A stretch of 64,000 nt of DNA from Mycteria americana (Eukaryota > Chordata > Aves > Ciconiiformes > Ciconiidae): assembly GCF_035582795.1 (NCBI RefSeq), contig NC_134366.1:1376501-1440500 (forward strand), read 5' to 3'. The number at the start of each line of letters is the position of its first letter. Position 1 is the stretch's first letter. Positions 41,691 to 53,600 of this stretch are shown here, in pieces. A program made the position numbers and the translations under genes. The notes under the pieces are model-generated. The model was not told the DNA's origin and made no database searches. It worked only from the letters and a program-made list of their open reading frames with translations.

Positions 41691-44600
41691 TTAGGTCGCC
41701 ATCTCCTTGGCCATGGCCTTGTTGAGCTTGTCTTTGAGGTAGGCTGTCCGCTGCCGCTCCAGCTTCAGGTCCAGGAACTCGTAGTGGGGAACCTGCAGCA
41801 GGGAGGGGGGGAAGAGGAGATGCCATCAGAGCCCCAAGACGCACAACGGAGTCCTGCGCTCGGCCCCCCAGGAGTGTCCGTAACCTATTTGGGTCCCCAA
41901 CGTCCCACGGCAGGGACGCGGGGCCCGTGGAGCACAGACATCGCTGTGGCAGCCCTTGGGCCGGTCCCCACCACGGCAGAGGCGGGCACCGAATTTGACG
42001 AGGCTGCGCGGGGACGGGGCGAGGGCACCCTCTGCTCCCACCCGACGGTGGCATCGGCACCCAGGGGACCGAGACGCAGACAATTCAGGGCTGTCCCCAA
42101 ATTAGCCTGCGTCACCACCACCGAACAACGGGCTTCTGTGGGCAGCCGGGACGGCACGGAGCACCGGGAGCCGTACGGGGGCTGCTGGCAGCCGCGGAGC
42201 CGGCCCCAGCGCCCACCCTTCCCCCTGGCCGAGGAGGATTCAGAGCCGTGCCTCCGCCGCGGGAGTCCCGGGGACCTCGCCGAGCACCGAAACTCGCTTA
42301 ATTTTGCATGTGAGATGCAGAGGACGTGCAGGACTTCACGGTCCTGCCCTCGGCCCATCCCATCCTCCTCCCCGCGCCTCCCCCAGCAGCCCCAGCCTGG
42401 CGAAAGGCAGATGAAATGTTTATTCGGAGTGAATCTGCGGGCAGGAGGAGGGCACGCAGGCTGGGGAAGAGGGTCAGGAGCCCGGCCTTTGCTTTCTGGC
42501 CGGCGGCTGACGGCTCCAGCGGCATTAAAACACCGGAGCCGGGCCGCCGTTCCTCGGCAGTGCCTCCGCCAGCCTGTACGAGGGAGCAGCCTCGTCTGGG
42601 GGGATCCCACCACCCACCCCTGCCTCTATATTTAGCAGCCGGGAGGCAAGGCTGAAGCTGCGGGAAGCGGCACTTCCCTCCTCCTCCTCCTCCCGTCTCC
42701 CCCCCTTGAGCCCCCCCAGCCAGCCAGCGCGGGGGCTGTGGGGGGATTACGCAAGCGGCTGGGAAAAACAGCGCCGGTGAACCTCAAACCTCGCTTCGCA
42801 TCAGCCTCAAAGCACGGCAGCGGGCGCGGGGAGGGCGCTGGGGAAGAGGTCCTCGTGGGGAGGGGGGGAAAACGGGCCAGGGAGACCACTCTGGGGTGAC
42901 AATGACACTGCTCTGGGGTGACGTGGGGTCCCCTCCGGAGCCACGCTGCCGGTACGCAGGACAGGGCTGACCCCGGGGCTCCGCAGGGCGAGGGGCAGAG
43001 GGACGAAGGCAGCACCCCGAGCCGCCACCAGCAGTCCGCAGGAGGGCAGGGCTCGCTGCCTGCCAGGAGAGCTATAATTACCTCCGGGAAGCTAAATAAC
43101 GCACGACCCCGCTGAAGCACAGGGGATCAGCGCCCTAAGACCTTGTCTGCCGTCTTCCTTGATTACCGATCCCTCCCCGCCACCTTCGGGCTGCCTAACA
43201 CGTGGCCTGGAGGGGATCACGGCTGCTAATCCCGGCGCGGGCAAGGAAGGAGCGCTCGGGGCTGACGTGGGGCTCTGCCTCGCTGTACGGGACCCAGAGC
43301 CATCAGGAAGAAGGGGAGGGGAGCGAGAAGGAAGCTGGCACCCCCCGCAAGAAGGTGCCTGCTCCTCCGTCTCCACGGAATTAGAGACCCCTCTCTACCC
43401 CGCGGCTACTCACGTCCACCACGAGGAAGCCGGCCGCCTGGACGTGGCGCCGGGCCATGACGTAGCGACCCAGCAGGTCCTTGCTTCTGTTGCTGAAGTT
43501 GGGGAACTCCCACCGGAGGAAGGCAACCCTGGGAGATGCACAAGGGATGGGAGGCTGTGAGACTCGTGGAGCTGGCAGCAGCGCCCGGATCCCGAAGGGA
43601 TGGCAGAAGGGCCTGCTCCAGCACTGCCGATTGCCCCGTGCCAGCGGGACGCAGATTTGTCCGGCTGGAGCCGTTATCCTGCCTCGGAGCCGTCAGAGAA
43701 GCACCAGGACAGCGGCTCAAATGTAATTTATCCACCGCCCAGGCCTGGCAGCAAGCTGAGCGGGGCGATGCTGCCCTTTTTGCAGGCAGGCAGGAGGCAG
43801 CTCAGTCCCCAGGGCCCTGCAGACAGCCGGGCTCTGTGGCACAGACCTGGCAGAGGCTCTTTTCGGAGAGAAAACCATTGCCGCGACCGGCGTCCGGCCC
43901 CCTCCCCTGCTGTGCCTCCACCAGCTTGGCTGGTCAGGGCAGCCCCGGCTGCAAAACGTTACCCCACGCCGGGCTGGCACAGCCCTACCCCAATTTCTGT
44001 CCTGCGCCCACCCCCTCCTGCGCCCAAACGAGGGGGGACGCAGCCGGGCACGGCGTCCTCGGCACGCCGGCAGCCCCTGCGGCGCTGCCGTGAGCCACCG
44101 GCCGCAGCGACCGGGAGGTACGGAGCCTGCGGATCCTCAGCACCACGAAGGCAGAGCCTTCCCCCTCCTCTCCCCGCGAGCTCCTGCCCGGACGGCGGGG
44201 CGCAGCCGAGCCCAGACCCACCTCCTGGCACCCGGCGGCAGCGGCTTTGTCCCTTCCGAGCGGAGCAGATGGGGAGCAGCGAAGTCCTTCAAGGGGAGAG
44301 GTTTATTTTCGCTGTTCATCACCATCTCAGCATCTGCACGGAGAGGAGGGAACACAGGGACTCCCAAGACCCACCTGGACGCCGCTCACGCCGTCTCCCG
44401 CGAGGCTGGTGACGCAGAGCACGCGAGGTCCCGCCGCTCCCTTCCCAAAAAACCCCAGCCTTGCTGGAGCCGCGGAGCAGCTCTGTGCACACGGCCGGGG
44501 TACAGCATCCTCCTCGCACCACCCTAGGGCAGGGTCTGCTTCCCAAGCATCTCCTCAGGCAGAAGACGTGTCCGTGGCGTGATTTTATCCCCCAGGGTCC

Positions 44601-47600
44601 CACGGGAAGGGGACGTGGGGCCCATGGACCACAGAAGTTGCTGTGGCAGCCGGTTGGCCGGTCCTCGCCACGGAGGAGGCAGGGACCGAATTTGACAGGG
44701 CTGCAGGAAAGCAGGGAGCCGGGGGAGCCCGGGGTGGGCTGCGAGAGCCGGCGGTGCAGCAGGGGAAGGGAGGGCAGAGCCAGAAGCCTTTCGCCCGCCT
44801 CAGCGCTGCTCCGCGCCGGTTTGGCCGCAGGAGGAGGGCTTTCCTCCCGCATCCGCTACCCACAACCGTGCCCTGGGCTGCGGTTTCTGCTCTGCCTTCA
44901 GAGACGAGGTGTGGGAGGAGGTTGGGACAAGACAGGGCAGCTGCCATGAGGAAGCAGAGGGGCGTGGGGCTGAAGAACGAGGGGGGATAAAGCCCGGTAG
45001 CCGTACCCGGAGCCCTCAAGTTCAATTCCCTCCACCGGGCAGAGCCCGATGGCAACCCGCTGCTCCCCACGGAGGCGGGGAGAGGACGCACTCACCGATC
45101 TGCCAGCCGTAGATGGTGCGTACGTTGAAGCGCCCGTTGTCCCGGCTCCCCAGCAGCCCCACCAATGCCTCCTGCAGGCTGCTCTGCAGCAGGGTGACCC
45201 TCTCCCCCGCCGGCTCCGCGGCACTCAGCATCTCCGCCGGCAGGAACGGCCCCCGGTAGTCGGGGCTTTCCAGCTTGGCAGCAGCGTTGATGTGGATGAG
45301 CTTCAGCCGTAAGTTCTGGGCCTTGAGGGACTGATCGCCTGGTGGGAGGAGGGAAGCAGAGCTAGAAACACAGCCCAAAGCCCCGGCCCGCCGCGGGGTC
45401 TGGCTCTTCGTCTGGTGGCCTTGCGTGGCCTGTCCGATCGGGATTCCTGGTTCCGATCCCCCCGTGACGGGTCCCTGCCTGCTGGCATGGAGATACAGAT
45501 CACCAACGGCCAAACGCCGAGGTTCCCGGCCTTGCTCCAGCTGCCAGGCGCTCGCAGGAAGCCACCACGAGCTGACCGAGCCAAACAGGGCCCTCGTTCA
45601 GCAGGGACAGCCCCGTTGGAGCCCAGCGGCATGATTTTATCCCCGGGGTCCCACAGGATGGGCCGCGGAGCCCGTGGGCTACAGAAGTTGCTGTGGCAGC
45701 CGGCTGGCCCGTCCCCACCACGGGGCAGGCAGGGACTGAGTTTGACGGGGCTGCACCTCCCCAGCAGTCACCGTTTTGTTAGGAAATACCAAGCCTTCCC
45801 GTCAATTCTCGAGGTCTTGGGGGAAGCACACGGGCAGCGCCGGAGCAGAGCGGCAAAGCCGTGCCTTGGGGCGCGCGATTTCCACGACAAGGTTGAGGGC
45901 AACGCGTCACCCTGCTGCGGTTCAAGCCGTGCAACGTTCAGCTTCGGGCTGGGCAAGGCAGAAGAGCAGACAGCGGGCAGGACGCGAGGAGGAAGGCAGG
46001 AGAAGAGAGCCCAGGGAATGAGCAGGGAAGGCACGAGCAGGGCGGCGTGAAGGAAGACGGCTCGAGCGGATCCCCTTCGCCGTCACCGTCTTGTTCTCCT
46101 TGTCCCCCATCGCGCACAGGCACAAATCCACAGCCCCCTGGGGCTGCGGAGCTGGAGGCCGTGGCTCTCACTAGCCCAACTCCCCTGGCGCTGCTGCCCT
46201 GAGCTCCCCTTGCCCAGGTACCCAGCACAGAGCTGCGGGGGGGATCCGTTAGAGCCACTCCCAGTAAGATTCCCTCCTGGTTAACAGTTAACAACCCGTT
46301 AACTCAAATTTAGACGGACCAGGCTCAGCATCCTCACTCCCTGCCCCAGGTCTGAGGTTCTCGGTCCCCGTCCCACCGGCAGAGATGCCCGCCTCACCTT
46401 GGATCCGAGCGTGGAAGTCAGGCGCCAGCACTCGCTGCAGGTAGGGAGCCTTGGCCTGCTGCAGCACGCAGAGCGACCACACCAGCTCCGTCAGCAGGTG
46501 AGGCTCCAGGCTGTCCAGCTGGCCCTGGAACTCCCCGTGGACCTGCAGAGAGGGAAACCAACCAGCTCAGCTCAGCACAGCGCTCAACGCGCGGGTCTGG
46601 CAGCTCGGCAGATCCCCGAGGCGTTACGGTGCACCTGATGTGCAGTCTCCTCTACAGCAGCGCTGCTCCCCCGGGTTATTTGCAGAGGAGAGATTTTTAA
46701 GAGCGCTCTACGCTCTTAAAGAACGTGACCCCGCAAGTTTGTGAGCTGCGGTTCGCTGGCTCAGGATGCTGCGGCGAGGCTCGTCAGAAAGCCGGGGGTA
46801 ACGCACCGCTGCAGGCAGCCCTGCCGCGAGGGCAGCGTTCAGAAAAGAGAGGGCTGGAAGCGATAACCTCTTCAGGAACTGCAACTAAATCCAGCCATTC
46901 GCAGAGCTGGAGGGGTCTGAGACTGTTATCGGTGGCGTCAGGATGTCTGTCCGGGAATCGCGGCAAGAGCCTGGAGCTCTGCACCCCGCAGGGGTTTCTC
47001 CTCTTAACCCTGGAGAACTTTTTTGCAACGCCTCAAAAATGAGTAGTTTTGCACTTGTTACAAAATTCTTCGTCATGGTGACCACGCTTAATGCTGGCAG
47101 GGGGAGTCCAGAGCCCCGGGCGCTACTTCCAACACCTTGCCCTTCTCGCTGTCCCAGGGAGAGCCCCTGCTCCCCAGGCTGGCTTGGCCGCGGGGGACAG
47201 GCTGCCCTGCGGTGGGACGCGGGGTCCTGCCGATTAAACACACCCGTATCTGGGTCCTCTTCCTTCTCAGCTGCGTGTCGCAGGCAGGGCTGGGCAGGCC
47301 ACGCTCCCTCTGCCGGGTGCTGGGCGAATGCCCGCTTACTCAGCGACAACGCAACTCCTCTCTGGAAACCGTCAGCATAAATCTGTCCCCAAGGAGGTCA
47401 AGGTGACTTCCTCCGCCGCTTCAGAGGCCAACCTGGCTGCCTCCACGAGCCAGGGAAGGCAGGAGGATGCCAAGGACAGCACCTGCCCCACGCTCGCCTC
47501 CTGCCAGCCTCTTGCTAAACCACGCAGGAGGCTCCCCCTCCGCTTGGCCGTTCCAGCCGGCCACGTCTCCGCGCCCCAGGATGCGGCAACCTTCCCCCCA

Positions 47601-50600
47601 GGCAGGAAGACAGCGAGCACGTCTGCCTGTGGCAGCCTCGATCCTTCTCGACAGCTCCCCAGAGCCGGGGGAGCAGCAGCCTCAGCGCTGCCAGACCGGG
47701 GGCTTGGCTGGGCTAGGAGGGACACACAGCTCTGCCACGAACGGGCGTGCAGCCGTCAACACCCGTGGCCTCGTTATAAAGAGTTAATTACAGCAATCGG
47801 AGTTCAGGAGGGCGCGTGAACACCCGCACGCTGCTTGCGTCCGGTAGAAAAGCGAGCCTGCGGGGACTCGAGCTGGTGGACTAACTGGTTCAGCTATCGC
47901 CCGGCACGCAGCCGGGGGAGCACAGCGCGGGTTTTTCAGCCCGGCCTGAGCTCTGGGCTCCCCCTTCCCACGCCATTAACGGCTGGACTGAGCCATCCAA
48001 CACCCACTTTCGCACGTGGATGCGCTCGAAGGAGATCTGCAACCTTCCCGCTGACTAGGGAGGGAGGAAGGTCGATGAAAAGAGGGAAAGGAGGAAGGTT
48101 ACCATGTTGAAGAAGTCCTCGCTTCCGCTGGGGTGGAAGTTCAGGCGAGCAAAAGACAGGATGATACCGCACAGATGGGTGACCGACAGCCGCTTGGTGT
48201 TGTCCACGGCATACTGCAAGATACAGGGGGCAAAACCAGAGGTTTAGGTCCGTCCTGAACAAGTACGGGCAGGAAAAGATTGAAAACGTCAGCCAAGGAC
48301 ACATCCAGCCCCGTGGCAAGATGGGAAAACACAAGTGAAAGATCTTTTAGTGCTTCCCTGGGATTTTATCTTGGCACAAGGGAAAGCTGTGAGTGGAAGC
48401 AGAGCTCTGTAATATTCCGGTCCAGATGCAAAGGTGCAGGCACACAAACTGGGGCAGAGCTGGGAAGGTGCCTGGGGAGAGGAGCAGCGCTGGCACTCAG
48501 TAGCAGAGGCTCAGACGGAGCCGAGACCGGCCCCAGCTCAGCACGGATTCCCAGTGCTGACTTTAACGGAAGATGAACAGCGAGTCCTCTCGGACTCCAT
48601 CACAGCTGCCAGCTGGGTAGGGAAAACAGTGACGACATCCCAGAGAGCATCTCTGGAGAGGTGGGGGGAAACTGCTCCCATCTCCTGGGAACTGGGGCGG
48701 ATCACAGTCGTACTGGTGCCAGCGGAAGCTTCCCCGCCTCCCCCAAACCCCCTCCTCACCTGCGCAATGGCCTCAAACAGCGGCAGGCTGAGCCACTTGA
48801 GGAGGGCGAAGGATCTGATGCAGCGCGTCACCTCGACGGGCGTCATCGCGGAAACGTGGGGGTGCAGGTCGGTGGCTATCTTCTGGAAGACCTGGGGCTG
48901 GTGGAAATTCAGTTTTCCTTAAAGGAGCAAAAGAAAGCGGCAGCCGCTTACAAGGAGCTGTGCCTGGACGGGCGGTGACGGCTCACGGGAAAGCACGAAA
49001 CTGTTCATTAGGAGCACAGGAAGCTCAGAGATCGGTGTTGCCTCCCCCAGCTGGCTTGGCCCCATCCTTTCCGGTCAGACCAAGTCTCTGCCGGGTCCTG
49101 CCGCACCCACCAGCTCTCAGTCCCGGTGCCAACTCAAGGCTCCAGCCCCCACCTAGCACCGGTAGCAGATTTTAGCCCCGGCGTCTCCAGCTACAGATTC
49201 TGGTCCGGCCAGAAGAGCCCTGAACTCGCTAAGGCTACCGGGAACCTCACGCCGGCTGAGGAACAAGCGAGCAACGATCAGCAACCGGCAGCACCAAGCC
49301 CCAGAGGTCCGTGTGGACCAGCCAGGAGGGGACGGTCCCCACGAGAGGGGCACAGGCAGGGTCCGAGAGCGGCTGCAGCAGCGACGACAGGTACAAACCA
49401 TCCTGACGCAACGATGCGGCAGCTACAAGCATCAAAGAGAAACGTCAGTGCAACGTGCCAGCGTCCCGGCCAAGAGCATCCCCACCGCAGCGGCTACGGT
49501 GCTGCCGGAGCCTGCAAGAGCCAGTCTCGCTCCCAAACCACGTCCAGCCGTTGTAGTTGTCCATTTTGTAGGTTTTAAGGCCGGGGGACTGCTGGATTAT
49601 ACCTGGGCCGATCTCTGCATACGACCCAGGCCCGTATATAGCGTCCAGCTGCCCTTCCTGAGCTGGAGCACCTACAGCCCCGCCTCTGACAAAGGCGCCC
49701 AGCACGGATTTGGAGGCCGTGACGTGGAGCGTCCACCGCTTTCCTTGAAACTCATTCCAGATTAATCAACGTCACAGCAAGTAAGCTGGTAACACCAACG
49801 AGACAAGCACGAGCTCCCTCCGAGACCAGGTCTGCTGGGGTTATTTCTTTATTTTGAGAGTATGGCTAACCCACGGAGACTGTCCTGGCCCCAGTGGTTG
49901 TCACAAGAGCTGTTCCCACCACCAGGAGCTGGACAATCAGCTGACGAAGAGCTCCTCCTTGGCTCTCCTGGCTTCCTTTATCCCTGTTTGTCTGGGCTTT
50001 CCACTGCCTACCAACAGTAAGAGGAGAGCAGGACCACGCGATGCTGTACGGAAAGAGGAGCCAGAGGACTAAGGCACCCAGGATCACAAACCAGATTATC
50101 AATTGGCGCTACCCTGCCGTTAACAGCGCACCAGGTTCTGTCACCATCAAGTATACGGTAGCTCTGGTTTACCCTGTGGCCAGGAACGTCACCAAGGTGG
50201 CTGTCACCATCCCGAGCGTCCGCCGGCGCTTGTACAAGGACTTGTAGCAACTCGCTGAAGAGTGCGACTTCAGCACCCAGCGCTTCTCAAATGGTAATTA
50301 ACTTGTCACGAGGACATCTTGGGTGGAAAGAAAGCTCTTGTAGTGCCACTGTCCCCACATAAAAAGTCCAGCTCTCCCCAGGGCTCCTGCTCACCCTCCC
50401 GTTACTGCGGGCTGCATTTTGCAAGCGAGGAAACAGACAGGGGTTCCCTAAGAAACCCACGGCCACGGGAAGAGGTGACAGAGGGTTTGGGGCCATTTGG
50501 GGGATCCTAGCTCACTGGCTGCCTACGCCGCAGGGCAGAGGGGCTCCCTGGCACCCGACCACCCTTCCAAAGCGCGCTCTCATCACAAGTTCCCTTCTTC

Positions 50601-53600
50601 CCACGCACTGGAGGGAAAACCAGGCTCTACCACTGCCATGAGCCCCACTGACCGTGCCGTATGCCAGAGAGGCACCAGGCGTACCTGGGCTCGGAGCTGG
50701 TACTACCCAGCTGTGCTGGCTGGTGTGCTAGGTCCAGCCTAACACACCCTGCCAGCCTTTCTCCTTCACCTGGCCTTGACGTCGTGGTAGCGATGCCATC
50801 AAATCCCCACTCGAGTGCCCAAAATCAACTGGGCTCTACCGCGCGTAACATCCAGCAGGTCCCAGTACAACCGAGCCGCTTACCATAGGCGAAAATCAGG
50901 TCCATCAGGACGTTGAGGCTGAGCTCATAGTGCTTCTGAATCAGGTGGTAGGACAAGGCTCGGAGCAGAGGCACGCAGCGGCGGTTCTGGTAGGCTAGAG
51001 CCAGCGTTATTTTCCGGATGTCATCAGGGTTGAACTGTTCAGCAAGTTCCAGAGCCTGCCAAGAAATGTTTTGAGCAGGAATGTAAAGGGAAAGCACAAA
51101 GCGAGGTGCAGATCCAGGCTTTATTCGGAGCGGGATGAGCCACTGCTAGCGGCTGAGCCCCTCCAAGGGTGGTGGGGACTGGAACTGGGGAGTGCTTAGC
51201 ACGCAGCGAGGCTATGCGGCTGGGAGCGAGCGTAACGGCTCACGTGGAGGGAGGGTGAGGGAAAGCAGACCCTCGTCCTCTCAGCAGAGCTTGGGCCAGC
51301 ACCTCCCCGCTGCTGGTTCTGCCTCTCCCAGGCGGCAGGACCTCAGCGTCCACTCCCGTTGTGTGCCCAGACACCGTAACACGCTGTCAGGCAAAGCCCG
51401 GCAGAGGAAAGGCACCCGTTGCTGGATCAGCGCCCTGCTTTCCACTGTAATTTCTGCTTCCTTTGCAGGACACTAACCCAACATCGTTAGTTTGGGCTCT
51501 GCATAAGCTGACAACCTCGTCAGACCCAGCTACAGCGTTCTGCCTCGTCACACGCCAGTGTTCGTAGCATTTATTGATCCCCAGGGTCGAGGGAGAGGGA
51601 CAGTGGGGTTCATGAGCTACAGCCATTGCTGTGGCAGCTGTTTGGCCAGTCCCCAGCACGGGCTGGACGAGGACTGAATTTGACGGCAGCTGCAGTCAAG
51701 GCTCCTGCAGTGGTTCCGACCCAAAGGACATTTCCCTGCTCCTGCGAGTGACAGAAACAGGGAGCCACTGCGCACCGGAGGGGACAGACCTGCCCCCTTT
51801 GAAGATGACGGGTGCCCAGAGGCAGCCAGGAGGCGAGGACAGTACGGACACTCCTTGTTCCGGCTCCCCTCACAGCCTGGCTTGTACAGAGAAGCAAAGG
51901 ACGATGTTTTTGGCAGCTGTGTTACGCTGGCTCTGTAAGCCACCGCTTGCCAGCTGAGCTAAGGAAATTCGAGCACGTTCTCTGCGAACCTGCCGCAGCT
52001 GCAAAGTAAAACGCATCAGCTCAGCCCACCTCCCAGCAGCGCAGACCAGCGCGAGTCCCCCGCTCGCACCAGTATGGATTGGGAAGGGGCTGGTGAGTGC
52101 AAGCTCCCCCGTCTACGTGGCTCCTCAGACGGAAAGCACCCGTGCGCGGGAAGCTGCTTAAACGGCAACCCGTAAGCGCACACCAAAGTACTCGGCGCAG
52201 CAACGAGCGCAGCCTGTGTGGAATTAGCGTTCCCATGTAGGACGGGTTGAAGGGGACGGGGCTCTCCCTTCCGCTGTTGTCACCTGCGGGAGGTGGCCCG
52301 TTGGAAGGGACCGGAGGCGGAAGGGAGAGCCCAAGCCCCTACCTTGTCCTCCAGCCGGTCCATCAGAGCCGAGGAGACGTGCCCGACCTTGCCCATCAGC
52401 GTCACCATGGTTCGGGTGCCCTCAAGCTCTGTCCAACGCAGCTCCAGCTTCTTGATGACTTCGTGCAGCAGCTTGTTCTCCTTCCCCTGCTTGACTGCCA
52501 AGAACTCTGCCAGGGAGGCGAGCTGCCTGAAGGTGAGACGCCGCAGCCGCCACAGCACCTCCTGCTCCACCGACTGCATCTCCCTCCTGTTGCTGTCCAC
52601 CCCCAGGGAGTAGAGGCTCTTCAGGAGGTTCACCAAGGTGTTATTCCACACCTGAGAAATCTGGGCAGCAGAGAGAAATAAGGGGAAGGTGTTGATCAGA
52701 GACAGCACGAAGGTATTCAGTTGTCAGTCATGCCAAACACCAGGCAACGCTCGCTCTCTACAGAAAGAGCTGCACAGCGTTGAGGGGGAAGCAAAAGAGT
52801 CCTCCTCGGTCCGAGGACACCCAGCTGTCCCCCACCGTGACGCGGGTCCTCTGCTCCTCCTCACAGGTGTAGCCTGCCCAGTCAGATACAGACTGGAGCG
52901 ACCCAGCGCCCTGGTGAGGAAGAGGAACCTTAACGCCTGTACCACAAGCCGAGGCCACGCACCGATCCCAGCGGCATGGGTGAGCCTCGAGAGGTAACCG
53001 TCCGTCGCTTATAGAGCTGCCATATAGGCGTGAACTCTCTCTGCCTCAGAGAAGGAAGCTACGCAGCTTTGCTACCGGCTGGGTGAAATATTGAAGTAGA
53101 CTTTACCCTTCTCTCGAGGCACTTAAAGCTTCTCTGTGGTGTGGCTGGGATACGACACCGGTGACCGGTAAAATGAAAAGCGGTCGGAAAGACTGATAAT
53201 TCAGGGGCAGAACCTTGAGGGTCTCGGGGGGAACGCCACGGGACTCCGACTAGCCTCAGCACCTCAGGTCAGATGAAACTTATCCTAAAAGCTCCCATTT
53301 CTCTCCAGCGTCTCCGACAGGAGGCTGGGCACTAATCCCACCGGCTGCTGGGAGCACCAGGACTTGCCCAGTCCCACTCTGCCCACTGAACTTCTCTGCC
53401 TGGCCACCCCTGGCTGCTTGCCCACCGGCAGCCCCGACGCGAGGTGGAGCTCGTGGTTTTCCACCAGCAATCGGTCTTGCGGCTTTCATCTCCTTCAGCA
53501 TCCGTCACTGAATGGCCGGCACCTCTTTGTTTCCAGCCCAAGCTTCCCCAGCTGCGCTCTGCTGGTGCCGTGCAGCACTAAAAGGCAATTCCGGTCTGAA

